Source: Tilletia caries
Lineage: Eukaryota; Basidiomycota; Exobasidiomycetes; Tilletiales; Tilletiaceae
DNA length: 64,000 nt
Direction: 5' to 3'
Assembly (NCBI GenBank): GCA_032718865.1
Contig: JALUTQ010000045.1
Location: 1,878,792 to 1,942,791 of the forward strand
The position numbers and the translations under genes are program-made. Below the pieces are notes generated by a model. It was given only the letters and a program-made list of their open reading frames with translations. It was not told where the DNA came from and did no database searches. Positions 44,019-56,615 of the stretch are shown in pieces. Position 1 is the first letter of the stretch. Every line of letters begins with the position of its first letter.

Positions 44019-44876
44019 GAGTGGATATGATAGGGGTCACCATCAGCGAAAGATAAGAGTCAGCGAGCAGTTATCGGTGATACGCGTAGCGACGTAGAGC
44101 ATAGAGCAGAACATGAGCGCGCTCTACTCACCGAGGTCAGAGGGTTGTATGCGCTTGAGGGATGCCGAGTGTGTGCGCTTGAGGGATGCCGAGTGTCTGC
44201 GCTTGCCTGGTTGGAGGGCGGAAGGTGGTGCAAGGTTGGAGGGTGAAGGTGGCCGCTCGCCGATGGATCGCCTAAGTACCAATTTGCCCGTCCATGGCAG
44301 CGCGAGCCCTGTGCGAGCCTGCGAGAAAGCACATGTAGATGATCGCTCGTCCAGCCCGGCGCGAGGTCTGCGCGAGCGTTTTGAAATCTCGAAATTCGCC
44401 TGAGTTGGGATTCGCCCGCCCGTGGTAGGGCGAGGTCTGTGCGAGCGTTCTGAAAAAATGAGTGCATCAGCGCGCGTTGAGCTCAGCGCGAGGGTTGCGC
44501 GAGGCCTGCGTGAGCTGTTCATGGGATCGAATCTGGAAAGGTGCTCGCCCGAGGCCAGTGCGAGTACTGTGCGAGGTGATGTTGCGCTGGATCTCAGAGC
44601 GAGTGACTTGCGCGAGACCCCCTCGCCCAGACTTGAGTGAGCGAGACCTGGGCGAAGGTGCGTCTCGCAGACCCGGCGAGCACTCAGCACATGCGCGAGA
44701 ACCCCCCAAATCCCTGATGAGTGATCTGTACGATATCTGTCTCGGCCGACAGAGTGCGCATTCGCCGAATCGCCGAGTGATGCGTGCCCGCCCACTGCCC
44801 AGCTCGCCAACCTTTCTTCTGGAGGTGCTCGACGTCGACACTCGCTCGCACAGTCACAACACACATCGGCAGCAAG
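44019..44876. repeat. Intergenic region with interspersed GCGAG-motif repeats
   Basis: Between about 44280 and 44690 a core GCGCGAGG(T/C)CTG(T/C)GCGAG and shortened variants recur roughly every 50-90 bp, mostly in one orientation. The segment GAGGGATGCCGAGTGTGTGC at about 44155 is also tandemly repeated (GATGCCGAGTGT...). The last 100 bp are the 5' flank of the PheRS gene. The same motif family occurs at 33190-33450. Confidence 0.6.
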
Positions 44877-46830
44877 ATGGCATCGAACTCTGCGACTGCA
44901 GGCGCTGGAGCAAGCGCAGGCTCAGGCTCAGGCTCGGCCGCCGCGCCCTTCTCGCTCACGACAACACCCACGCAAGAGCAAGTGCTCAAGCTCGTCGATG
45001 GCGCTCCCAACGGGAAGATCGAAGACAGCCGGACTCTCGTCGCAGCACCAACAGCAGATGCAGCAGCGCAGGATGCGGGTGCAGCCTTCAAGCTGCGCGC
45101 GCAATGGCAGCTCACTCTCCAGGGTGTCCTCAACTCGCTCTCCTCGCGCGAAATGATCACCTACAGTAACCACGACGAGCTCTCCTTTGCGCTCACATCG
45201 GAGGGGGCCCAGATCGTCGCCGAGGGCTCACACGAGGCGAGGCTGTGGGATGCGCTCCCCGCAGACCCGGCGCAGGGTCTCAGCATCGACGCACTCAAGG
45301 AGAAGCTCGGAGCAGCCAGCCTCAAGGTCGGACAGGGCAACGCCATGAAGAAAAAGTGGATCGTCAAGTTGGCCGATGGTACCTTTGCGCGCAACCCGGC
45401 GGTCAGCACCATCGTCGACGACACCCGCGCCGATCTCGAGCATGTCGCGCGCACGGGTCAGCCACCGGTAGGGGACGCGAAGAAGGTCGCAGAGCTCAAG
45501 AAGAGGACCCTGATCAGCCAACAGTGAGGCCTGGCCGCGCATACACCCAACATGGATCAAAGAACATTCACTGACAATGCCTCCTTTGTTCCAGAAAACT
45601 GCTCTACTTCTCCATCGCCAAGGGGCCTGCTTTCGCTCTCCACGTCGAGAAGCTCGAGACGGACTTGACGGCAGAGATGATCTCGTCCGGCGCATGGAAG
45701 AAGGCACCCTTCAAGAAATACAATTTTGATGCCGAGGGTGCCGTACCTGCGCACGGCGCCTTGCACCCTTTGCTCAAGGTTCGGGAAGAGTTCAGAAATA
45801 TCTTCTTCGAGATGGGGTAAGTCTGCGCATCACCTGCACATACTCGGCGCATGTATCTGCTTCTGTTTTGCTGATCTTGATGCTTTGCTGGCCGAAACTA
45901 GGTTCTCCGAGATGCCGACCAACCGCTTCGTAGAGTCCAGTTTCTGGTGCTTCGACTCTCTCTTCGTCCCGCAACAGCATGCCGCAAGAGATATGCAAGA
46001 CACTTTCTTCATTCGAGGTACGTTGTACAGATAAACCTACCTACATGCGCATCTAAGATCCCGTCCTGAACAGAAATCTGTTGATTGCAGATCCGCCCGC
46101 CGCCAAGCGCATTCCAGAGGACTACTTGGAACGCGTCTCGGCAGTACACAGCAAAGGCGCGTACGGCTCCACTGGCTACAAAGCCCCCTTCTCCCGGGAG
46201 GTCACCGAGAAGCTCGTCCTTCGCACCCACACCACGGCCGTGTCCGCCGCGATGCTCTACAAAATTGCCAACCAACCAGGCGGCTTTAAGCCTGCGAAGC
46301 TCTTCTCAATCGACCGTGTTTTCCGAAACGAAGCCGTGGACGCGACCCACTTGGCCGAGTTCCACCAAGTCGAAGGTGTGGTGGCCGACTACAACACAAC
46401 GCTAGGCGACCTGATCGGCTTCATGCAGATTTTCTTCTCGAAGATGGGCGTCACCGACTTACGATTCAAGCCGGCGTACAACCCTTACACGGAGCCGAGT
46501 CTGGAGATCTTCAGTTACCACAAGGGTTTGAAGAAGTGGGTCGAGATCGGCAACTCGGGCATGTTCAGACCTGAGATGTTGCGTCCAATGGGCCTGCCGG
46601 ATGGTGTGAATGTGTTGGGATGGGGTCTCAGTCTGGAACGGCCGACGATGATCCGGTATGGGATCAACAACATTCGGGACCTGGTCGGACACAAGGTTCC
46701 CATTGAGAGTGAGTGGACAGCCGACTTTCCTATGTGCCGGCCGCGTCTCGTCCTTGCTGAAGGCCTTCTCACATTTTTTTTCCCCTCTCCCCCAGGTGTG
46801 GTGGCTGCCTCAGCTGTACGCTTTTCCTGA
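44877..46830 (+). CDS. FRS2: Phenylalanyl-tRNA synthetase alpha subunit (cytosolic)
   Basis: Exons 44877-45523, 45595-45816, 45902-46017, 46091-46708 and 46796-46830 join to 546 codons (545 aa), a normal length. The protein charges tRNA-Phe as an alpha2-beta2 enzyme in the cytosol. The N-terminal winged-helix repeats ([18 protein letters not shown] onward) bind tRNA. The class II catalytic core shows motif 1-2 features: [59 protein letters not shown] (motif 2, FR-E) and [15 protein letters not shown]. Motif 3 is [20 protein letters not shown]. The short last exon gives [11 protein letters not shown]. No lesion was found, in contrast to the neighbouring relics. It starts the intact gene block that continues to 53.9 kb. 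Confidence 0.95.
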
Positions 46831-47474
46831 AGGTCGGTTCGCACTTCACATCTGTTTTCTTTCGTGCATGTTTGCTCTTCCGTTGGCAACAATTGCATCC
46901 TCTGACATCGCCTCTTGGACTGAGCGTGAGACTCGTGGAGGATGGCATGGCAGACCTTGGGGGGGATTGAAGCTGCGCAGACGCGATCTGCGATAGGGCT
47001 TTGGTGCAAGCTGACTTTCTTTTTCTTTTGGCCCTCTTTGCTTGTCCCTCCTGTTCTCCACAGACCCACAGCGCCAGAGCTGCTCTTCCCGCACGTCCCA
47101 CGGTGAAGCCAAAGCCCACAAAAGTCGGCACCGCACGAGAGCGTAGCCTCCTTCTACCCCGCGGATCTAGATCCGCCGGCGCCCCTCCTTCCCAAGCCAA
47201 CCAAGCGGACGTCTGCTTTCTGAGGTGCTGGGCGCGCAGCAGAACAGCAGCGGCTTAGCTCCGGCCGTGTTGCTGGTTCATCCGCTTTCCCACTCAAAAG
47301 TGTCACAGGACTCAACCGACAAAAACCAGGCTGATCAAACCAAGCAACAGCGGTCTCAAGCAAGCAGCGAGGGACTCATCAACACAGTCAAAGGAGCTCC
47401 AATTTTCCGACGACCACCGCCCGGAAGCCCATCGTGTCCACAAGTTCCACCCTCATCGGAAAGCAGATATTAGC
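46831..47474. other. Intergenic between PheRS and the forkhead gene
   Basis: No convincing gene. It holds the 3' flank of PheRS and the likely promoter and 5' leader of the forkhead gene. Long frames on the minus str and lack recognisable features. Confidence 0.45.
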
Positions 47475-50400
47475 ATGGCGGCGGACACCAACGACAATGA
47501 CCGCATCACGGTGGCCCACCTGGCGCAGTCGGCGCTGACGTCGGAATTCACATGGAGCGACGCCGTGTTGCTGTCGCCAGCCGAGGATCCTCGGCACCAA
47601 GAGACCCAGCGGCAAGCGCAGCCGGGAGAACAACACGGAATTGCTGTTCGGGCCGACGATCAGCACCAGTCCTTGCATTCGGCATTTGACTTGCAAGCTA
47701 CCTCTCCATTTCACAGATACGGGACAATAGCACACAATCAGATCGACGCGGGTCCGAGCGGTAGCACAACAGGCAGACGCCTTGACGGACATTCCTCGCC
47801 TCCGGTCCCATCTTCGTCGCCTTTATATGACCCACTCAGCTACGACTCCTTCCTCGAGCTCAGATTCCCGGAGAGCAACCCATTTGAGTCGGAACCGACA
47901 ACGCTCAGCATTCCCGTGGCACAACATCCAGCAAGAGCACTGGGTGCCACGACAACGATAACGACGCGAGAAGCAATCGAGTCGTTAAGGAGCCTAGCAG
48001 ACTTGGAAGCACCCTACTCGTCTCCGACGCCCACCGCCCCACAACAGCACGGCTCCGCGGCACCAGATTCACATTCGTGTCGAGGCCCGTCAACTTCCCG
48101 CCAGCATTGCTTCGCGCCTTCGCTTTGGGAGTGGACGGACATGGACAGCTCGTCCTCAGCAATGGAAAATCGGCAACCATTCGAAGGCGACGCGGATGAA
48201 GAGTGCATATCCCCCGCCAGCCAGCACCAGCCGCTGAACTTGGACATGGCGCTGTCTTCATCGCCGCCGAAGAGCCAAACGTACGCAGCCTCTGCTGAGA
48301 CTAGCGCAGTTCCGCAGTCAAGTGCTCAGGCGACTGCTCGAACCAATCGCTGCATTCCATCCATGGTGGCTTTGGCGCCGCGGGTGTACACCGGTGTGTC
48401 GCAAAACTTGCAGCGGCCTGTGACCATGAATCAAGCATCCACGAGCCTCGAGCGTTCGTCCTCTGGGAGCTCGTCGTCGTTGTCGGGACAGCAGACACAG
48501 GCACAATCGTCGTGGAATCTGTCTGCGATGCCGCCACCCCGCATGTATGCGTCTTCGGAGGCTGTGCAGCCAAAGGATGGATATGCTGCATGGCACATGG
48601 GCCAAGCTCGGCTCGCTGCTGGTGTCAGCGCTGCCAGCCCCACGGTGGAAAGCGCTCAAGGATCGCCAGACTCTGCTTCACTGTCATCGACAGCGCAAAG
48701 AGGCAGTGGCGGCGGCAGCGCTGTCCCAGAAACCAAAGTGTCGCCCTCTGGTCTAGTCGCGTCAGCTGCGATAACACCGTCTTCGACCATCCCACTGAAC
48801 GAGGGCACCCGGCCTTGGAATCCATCCGCGACAACCCTTGGACGTATGATGCCTTCCAGCTCGTCATCCTCGTCTCTGCTCGCTTTGACGCCCTTTGAAG
48901 TCATGGGCTCCCAGTTGAGAGACCTGGACGAAGAGTTTTCGCAATCGGACGCGGCAGCGACAGCGACAGCGACAGCGATGGCAGGTGGCGGTGAAAAGCC
49001 GTACATGCCCCCGTCACCGACGCACATCGGGGCCGGAGCGACGCTGCCAGGAGGTGAGGAGGGAATGACTCCGTCCGACGAGCAGATCCGATACATGGCG
49101 GCTGTCGGGACTGGTCGTGAGGAGCAGAGCACGGGTGAAGCTGTCGGGAAGATGCTGAGAAAGAGCAGCATGGTCAGTTCTCTTCCTCCTTCCTTTCACC
49201 GCTGCAGCATACACTGACTTACTCTGCTGCGCTTCCTCTACAGGTCGACGAAGCAAGAAGTTCAGCGCAGCACAAGTCGAGCAAGGGTATGTTGAGTAAG
49301 GTGGATCTCACAAAAGGGTCGGCAAACCACCATCCACGCGCCAAGGCAAGCACCAACAGGCCCGAGAGCATGTACGAGTCCGCCCAAGCTGCGTTGGAGG
49401 ATATGGTCGGATATCATCAACCCAAAGTGAAGCCGACGCAGCCATACCCGAATCTGATCCGACTTACCTTGCTCACGTCTGCCACGGGAAAGCTGTGCTT
49501 GAGCGAGCTGTACGAGGCCATGGCGGACAACTTCCCCTGGTTCAAGACGCAAGGGATGGGATGGAAGGTGAGTGCGTCGGCAAGGGAGTCACGCTGGTTT
49601 TGAGTGGCGTATGTTAAGCAAAAATGCACGGTCTATTCCATTATACGTATCTTCCTCCCTGTCTCTCAGAACTCGATCCGACACAACCTCAGCATCAACT
49701 CTTCGTTCCTGCGAATAGATCGGTCTGGAAAAGATGATAAGAGCAAAGGTTCGCTCTGGTTCGTCGACACACAAGTGGAACCGGCAAGCGTGCGCCCTTC
49801 GAAGACGACCCCATCGGGGCGGGGAGGGATTCGCGCACCGCGCAGCAAGCTCGTCTCTGCGGCTGAGGCGGAGTTGAAACGCGAGAATGAGGATGACGAC
49901 GAGGATCACAGCGAGCTGGATCAAGATGCGGAGGGTGAAACGGACTCGGAACAAGGAGGGGCTGGTGAGCCTACAGGTGGACACCGGATCACAGATGCTG
50001 GTCAAGACGATTCGCAGATGGCCGAAACAGCAACCGACGTCGCTGATAAAGTCGCAGTGAAACATGAGGATCCAGAGGCGGGCAACTTGGCGTCTTTTTC
50101 GTCTCAGCAAGCAGGCCCTTCCTCTATCAGAATGCAGGATACGGGCTCGACCGGTGCGCGCCGCACTTCATATTCTCTAATGGCAACACATCAGAAGAAG
50201 ACTCCGACTCGTGGTCAGCTAGGGATGTCGACCGCTGCCGCCACCGATCCCAAGCCGCGAACACGCTCAGGAGCGCAGAAGAGATGCAGGGAGGACAGCT
50301 CTCAAGGCTCATCCCAGGGACGGGGACACGGACACGAACATGCAAGACCTCCCATTCCACCGTCGCCGCACTTCATCGTCGTCCCTCACACTATTGCGAC

Positions 50401-51592
50401 AGGTCCGGCTACAGCACCAGTGATGGACAGTCGGTCATCGACGAGGGGTCACCAGGTCGAGATGCATTCGCCATTCATGCCTATGCAAATGGACTCTTCT
50501 CCGGCACCGTCGGGCTCTAGCCTTCCCCGACTAATTCCGTTCGGCATGATGGGCGCGCCTGTGACAGCTCCGATCGCAATGGGAGTAGCTTCCGAGTCCT
50601 CATATCTGTTCGGCTCAACGAGTCCCCTTCCGTTCATGACAGGCCCGTTCACCACGACGGCGACTCTGCCTCGGTTCTGGGAGGCGAGCCGATGCCCGGC
50701 TTGCGGTCGGTGGCGGGCTGAATGCATCTGCCATATGTCTGCTTTCCAACAAGGGGCGCTGATGGGGCAGCAGCAACAGCAACAACCGCAGCAGCAAGAG
50801 CTGCCGTCGCCGGCATTCTGTTCCTATCCCATGCCTCTGCAACACAGCCAGAGTGTCCCGCGAGGCATGGCTACGGCGTTTCCTGCGACGCCAGCTCGCA
50901 GACATCATCCCTATACGCACCCAGGGGCCGGTTTCGGTACGAGTGCAAACGGCAGCGCGAGCACGAGTTCGGGCAACAGTGGTCCTTTGCAGTACTCGTC
51001 GTCGTCGTCATCGTCGGCATCTCCGTATGGCAATCTTGCCGAAGGCTCTGCTCGATCGGTACCTCTTTCGATCGGGCAGCCTTACCGGACGGCGGAATCA
51101 CAAATGCCACCGCCGCCGCCTCTGCCGAGCCCGGAGAGAGGGGCGGTGCGAGATGGGAACCTAAGTCTCTCCAGCTCAGTAGCTGCTGGAAGTTCCCAGA
51201 GTGGAACGGGATACCCTGGATCATCTCTGACCAGCCTTTGGTATCCTTCCTCGAGTCCATGGGCGACGACGCCTCAGGACGGCGCCGGACAGATACCAGC
51301 AGGAGGCGTACCGGAGAGTCCGTCGGAGAATGCGAAGCGGTCCAAGATGGCGCGACAATCTGCTTCATCGTCGTCGTCCTCGTCGTCCTCCTTGCCGCCG
51401 CTCTCGATTGGGGCTCTGGTGGATACGGTATCTGCTGAAGACACGGCAGCGCGTGACCTGTTGGCGCTGCGGACGGGTAGCGGTGGAGCGGATCCCATGT
51501 CGGCTGGGAGTGTTGGGGTTGCTGATGACGATGCTGCTCCCGGCACAGGCACTGCGGTCGGCGAGGACGAGCAGGCGGAGATGTCCTCTTGA
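47475..51592 (+). CDS. Forkhead transcription factor
   Basis: Exons 47475-49172, 49244-49567 and 49670-51592 join to 1,314 residues. The first 600 residues are Ser/Thr/Gln-rich and disordered. The forkhead domain spans about residues 620-700: KPTQPYPNLIRLTLLTSATG, LCLSELYEAMADNFPWFKTQ and GMGWK, then across the second intron NSIRHNLSINSSFLRIDRSG and KGSLWFVD. The recognition helix signature NSIRHNLS is present. Splitting this motif with an intron is common for forkhead genes. The C-terminal half is disordered, with an acidic patch, Gln runs and a cysteine/tryptophan-rich short motif (RCPACGRWRAECICH) that could bind zinc. It is a nuclear regulator; target genes cannot be inferred. Confidence 0.93.
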
Positions 51593-52004
51593 CATTTCTC
51601 CTCATGACAAAGCAAATTGGCACGAGCGAGCTTACAAATCGATTTATCGGCTCTGTATGACGACCTACACGTCTTCAAACCCCCTTGGGCGGCAGGACCA
51701 CAGTCAAGTATTTCGCATGGATGGGCGGAATCCTTATAACGACGACATGCAGCATACGATCTACCATCTTCAGCTTACATATGTGATCAACGCATCTTTC
51801 TTCCTGTACTTCCTTGCACATTTTTGCTTCTCTCCCTCGCCCCCGCTTTGTAATGATGTCCATATTGATTTTGCCGGTTCAAAAGGGTGACGTGTCCTTT
51901 TGCCTGGTCTCACGTGAGCTCTACACACTTCACCGAACGAAGCCAGTCATTCATAATTCGCACTTCCATCACCATAACCGACAGCGACAGCGACAGCCAT
52001 AACA
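51593..52004. other. Intergenic between the forkhead and EMC10 genes
   Basis: No gene was recognised. It contains 3' flank and promoter sequence; TAACCGACAGCGACAGCGAC just before the EMC10 start is a short direct repeat. Confidence 0.45.
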
Positions 52005-53112
52005 ATGCAGACGGTATCAGCAGCAGCAGCGACGCGACGCGCTCTCGTTCTCGCGCTTGGGTCTCTCGCCGTGCTGGGCTCTGGCGGAGCAGCGCAGGAC
52101 GACAGCAGCAGCAGCAGCAGCAGCAGCACCGAGCTCACGTCCACCTTCACCCTGTTCCATCGCTCTCTGTCCGGCGCAGGGAGCAGCGCATGGGAGCCTC
52201 GGGCGCAGATCACGCTGACTGACCGCACGACCTCGCTCGAACCGTACCTGCCGCCGTCGGCCAGCTACGAGGATCTCCTGCTGTCGAGCGGAAGCAGTGG
52301 GTCCGTGCGGGATGGGCCCATCGGCAGGGCAGAGCAGGCGCAGGCGCTCTCGGACTACTACCAGCTCTTGCTCGTGCAAGGGACAGGTGCGGAAGCTATC
52401 GGGCGGTCGCAGGCAGAGGATGGCCCGCTCACCTCGGTGAAGAAGGTGAGTAAAGAGTCGCATGCCCAGATGGATGCATACATGCAGCTGAACCTTTCGT
52501 CACCCCCATCGTTGCGCGCAGTGTCATCTGGTCTCGTCAAGCGCAACATTACGCGACGAGCTTGTGCTTCAGCTGGCTTCGTCAATCAGCGGGCGCTCCC
52601 GGAGACCAACAGCCATCGCGTACTCGATCCCAGGTCTTATCCTCGGCTCAGACGCATGTCCCCTGCTGGAGAGTGGTCCCTATGCAAAAAGGTGGACAGA
52701 ATTGGAGGGAGTGAACACGACGCTCCGGGTCGGCTCGCCGGTCTTTGCTGCTGAGTGAGTGCTTTTACGTGCTGAGTTCACCTCAAGGAGAAATCGCTGA
52801 CCGTTGTTACCCTCTCCCATGCTCTGAAGGCCGCCTCTTCGAGCGCCTATCCCTGTCAAACAAGACGGCACACCAGACACACCGCCGCCAGAGAAGAGCT
52901 TCCTGCAAAAGTACTGGATGTGTGAGTAGGACTCCTCGCTCTGCTTTCTCGCTCTTAGGTACTGATAGATGATGTTTCTCCGCGCAGACCTGCTCCCGAT
53001 CCTGATCCTGATGTTTATCCCCTCCGAGGCCGAGCACTCTGGCAGCGCCGAACACGACTCGTCGTCGAACCGGGCGCCTCTTCGTGAGCTGACTGCGCAG
53101 CAAAAGAAGTGA
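52005..53112 (+). CDS. EMC10: ER membrane protein complex subunit 10
   Basis: Exons 52005-52445, 52522-52754, 52830-52921 and 52988-53112 join to 297 codons (296 aa) with all splice sites GT...AG. A signal peptide (RRALVLALGSLAVLGSGGAA) is followed by a poly-Ser run encoded by AGC repeats (52101-52127). A luminal beta-rich domain contains STFTLFHRSLSG. Near the end is the family signature PPEKSFLQKYWMYLLPILIL, the single C-terminal membrane helix, with a short polar tail. EMC10 is a luminal/membrane subunit of the insertase that places tail-anchored and multi-pass proteins in the ER membrane. No lesion was seen. Confidence 0.88.
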
Positions 53113-53533
53113 GGGCCACACTGTCAACTCAAGCGCCCCACATACCTAGCTTGCCTTCCGACGGCGCTTCGATGAACGGAAATACACATCCTTGTTCTAT
53201 CCGTGCTGTCGCTGGCTTACCGAACAGGACGCCATTGAGCCAGACGCTGTGTTCATGTCCTGACCATACTGCTCAACTCTTGACTTCCCACTTCAGACCC
53301 CTGACCTCCACTACACCTGATCTGCTGCAGCCTACAGGACTAGGAACGGGACAAATCTCCCCACAGACACTGTCATCTTCTTTGATTGAAGGACGGTCAG
53401 TGATGGATTAGGATTGAAGGAGACCGCATATCTTCTGACTTCTTCGTCTGGGCTTATTGTGGAAACATGGCACCACGCATGATGCAAGACGGGATGGCCC
53501 AAAACGTGGACGAGCAAGCTGGGCTCAGTGAAT
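53113..53533. other. Intergenic between two convergent genes
   Basis: No convincing coding potential and no repeat noticed. It is the shared 3' region of EMC10 and the minus-strand membrane protein gene. Confidence 0.45.
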
Positions 53534-53927
53534 TTACGAGCTGGCCAATCTTGGGCCTCCGGCATCCGTTTTCTTCGCTGTGTACACAGACAATCCCGCG
53601 GTCACAGGGATTGCGATGATGACCGATGTGCCTGCCAGGACCTTCCAAGCCCATGAAGGCAACGCACGCTGTTCCAGCGCCCGTCGTTGGAACGCAGCCG
53701 AATGTTGACTGTGCTGCTCCGGTGTGATCAGGTCATCTAGCTCTGGTGATATGGGCATCTACGAAACAGAATGGCGGTGGAACGTCAGGACGAGAGGGCA
53801 GCGACGAGGGAAAGAGAAGAAGTGAGTTGGGGACGTTTGGACTTACTGCGAGCTGGTAGGCGTTGCTGTAGGTCGCAAAACTGAGCCAGGCGAGAAGCGA
53901 GCAGACAAGCGAGCTTTTGGAAACCAT
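53534..53927 (-). CDS. Small membrane protein, two exons (about 101 aa)
   Basis: Exon 1 (53927-53847) encodes MVSKSSLVCSLLAWLSFATY, a signal peptide or signal anchor. An 88-bp intron (GTAAGT...TCGTAG) leads in phase 0 to exon 2 (53758-53534). Exon 2 encodes SPELDDLITPEQHSQHSAAF and a second hydrophobic helix, WAWKVLAGTSVIIAIPVTAG, ending GGPRLASS. If the first helix is cleaved, this is a short type I-like protein with a C-terminal anchor; an alternative start is the ATG at 53758. No family was recognised. Confidence 0.5.
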
Positions 53928-55216
53928 TTGGAGCGGAAGTAGGCGACCTGGTGCGAAGGTTGGGGCGGGAAGGCGCGTAGAGATGAGAGTGAGGGTGATG
54001 TTGAGTGTTGACCTGTTGGTTGAATACGGGAAGCAGAGCCAGCTGCCAGGAGAAAAAGAAGGGATGGTATGGACCTGATGAAGAGGGAGGACAGAAAAAG
54101 GTGAGGAGATTCTGCCTATCCTTTCTGAAATAACTGCGGCTGAAGTACTTCGAGGTTGATAGCCGGATGTCCTTACCGCAGCCTGTCATGCGATGCGAAA
54201 AAAACTCTGGCTCTTTCTTTCATCAGAAGTGAACGTCGCAACGGGGCGCGGAGGTACATACTCGTACATACGTAATATGCAGCAATACACCGGCTTTATA
54301 GCTGTAACATGAAACATCCGTAATGAGGCCAAAGGACTCGGTCTGCGGAAGATGGGTAGAACCGATCAACTATAAGTATATAGTTGTGGAAAGGGAAGCC
54401 ACGACTCTGGCATCGGAGCTACATATGCTCACCCAGTGATGGTTCCGGCCGGATCTTTCTTCTTTCCGTCTCGCAGGTCGGATCTGGTGAACATCCTATG
54501 AATCATCCTATGGGGGAGACGTTACTGTCATCGCGTTTTCCATCGTCGGTAAAAAAAAAAATGTTTCCGGCATGCATCCAGCACTCCGAGCCGGAGAGTC
54601 GGCTGAACTCGAAGAGACGAGCGATACCTGAGAGCGTGTGCAAATTTCTGAGTCGCATCGCAAATGATAAAGGGGTTGGGGTCGATGTCTTGCCGTTGCA
54701 GAGCACATCACACACCCGTCCATGTGCGACCTGTTGATATCAGGCACGTTGTCGTCTGCTGAGTTCTATGGTAGAAGTGTTTCAGTATCTTCCTTAGGTT
54801 GTTCGTTCCGTCAATCATGCAGACTGTGCTGTGCTCCCTCTGCAAGGCTCGTTATCGTAACGTTCTCGGTTGGGTTGCGAACTCAGAGGAGTCGTTAGAA
54901 GTCCTTGGTGGCGTTTACGTGCACACATTTACGCAACAAACAAACGAACAAACAAACAAAAAAATTGTGTAGTCCCCAGCGAGAGCGAGGGACAATCGGC
55001 CACGTGAGGTAGGAGAGACGCGACGTGTCCGTAAACATGACCTTTTCTCTTCCTTCATCTTCTCTTCCCAGCTGCCGTTCCGTATTCTCATCTCGCAGGG
55101 CAGACGTGGCAGCGAAGATGCGTTCCTTTTCCTTCTCCTCTTCAATCATAACCTCCTTCGTTCGCTACAGGCCTACAGCATCCCTCTGCAGCGGTATCGG
55201 TCTCTCAGTCGGCTCA
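53928..55216. other. No recognisable gene
   Basis: Upstream flank of the small membrane protein, then non-coding sequence. An A-run lies at 54550-54560 and an (AAAC)n-like stretch at about 54932-54963. No RNA gene or promoter element could be supported. Confidence 0.45.
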
Positions 55217-55491
55217 TGTGCTAGACGGGTCAGGCCTTTCTTTCTTTCTCTTTCTCTACTGCTCTCGCTTCCGGAGATAGTGGCTCCACGTGGCAACTCC
55301 ACGTGGACTCACTATCTTATCTCCCTTTCTCTCTTATCTTTCTTGCTCGCTCCCCTCACGTCGCTACCTTTCCCTTTGTCCTCTCTCGGCCGAGTGCCTT
55401 CCCTCTCTCGTACTCGTCACCTTCTCGCTGCTCCCTGCACTTGTACTTACTTGCTCTCGGCATCGAATCACAACTCTGAAGCACTTGTATA
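55217..55491 (+). mobile_element. Diverged solo LTR of the 2.6-kb element family
   Basis: It starts TGTGCTAGACGGGTCAGG and ends GAAGCACTTGTATA, about 275 bp, close to the 268-bp LTR at 40597. It shares its pyrimidine-rich make-up, CTCTCGGCCGAG and CACTTGTACTTA in the same order. Flanks GCTCA and GCTAG may be a decayed 5-bp duplication. No internal region follows. Confidence 0.55.
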
Positions 55492-56615
55492 GCTAGTCTA
55501 TTACAGCTCACGTCAACTTCTAAGTTTCCCACCTACCTCTCCGTGCGCTCTTCGTCCCCAAGCGCTGCTTCCCCGGTTCGCACGCGCGACCGGACAGCGT
55601 TCGAGCTCGCTAGGCTTGCTCATCCCACACGAGGCAGTCGGGCTGCCACCTGTTTTTCTTGCTCCTTCCCTCGCGATTCCATTACTCATTATCTCGTCTA
55701 CTCTCACTTACAGGGACTGGCCACACACACGACGAGTGACGACGCCCAGCGCAGAGAGTGGCCTGTTGTATAGCTGACAGAGTCGGCGCGAAACGGGTCG
55801 ACAGACGGCCGGCCGAGACTCGGCGCCGCTCTCCATATTTTTCTCATCTTTCATTGAGAACTGAGTACTGAGAAGTGAAATGAAATGAGGTTAGGCAGGC
55901 GCAGGCCGCAAGGCGGTGCCTGTGCAGTCTGAAGGAAAATTCTCTTCCTGAGCTCTCCTCTCTCTCTCTACGACGTTCTCCCTCGCTCTCGCCAGGCTCA
56001 GACCTCAGTCGAACGATCTCGTGTTCCTTTGCTGTCCCACCCTCCTCCCCGTGCGTTCCTCCCCTGTCAATAGCGCCGCTAGTTCCCCAGACCGCACGCA
56101 GCGGCGGAACACTGCGTTCGAGCTCGCGCTCAACCCCAAAGGCCCAAATCTCATCAGAGAAGTTCTGATTCTCTCTTGTACTGTCTACACTGAATCCTCC
56201 CGCACATAAAATGAGCACTACGCCCACTGCGCCGGAAGTCCCAGTACTACATTGAAGGCACGGAGAGTTGCATGTGTCTCTGCATGCCTGATGCGCAGTA
56301 GGCGGCAATCTCGCCCAAGGCCAAACGCCAAACCCTCATCTCGCCTACGAAAGGAAAAACAGGGTAGGAGGGAAGAAGAAGAGGGAGGAAGAGGAAGAGC
56401 AAACGTATAAATAGAGCCCTTCGTCGACCTGCTCGATCATGCTGAGGAATCGGAAGAAGAGTGTGAGTGGTGCCAAAAGCCGCAAATCAATTGCGACTCG
56501 AGTGCGAGACCAGGGCAACCATGCAAAAGCGCAGGAAGCTCGACGCGCCGCAGGTGCCAGTGAGGGAGGAACAGAGATGGACCGAGCGACACGCCATCTG
56601 CGCTTATGCTGTGGG
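55492..56615. other. Non-coding, with one diverged direct duplication
   Basis: Segments around 55540-55620 and 56035-56130 resemble each other (CCGTGCG...CTTCCCC...CGCACGC...GTTCGAGCTCGC). This suggests an old duplication or two decayed repeat copies. No gene was recognised. The right part is the 3' flank of the recombinase gene. Confidence 0.4.
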
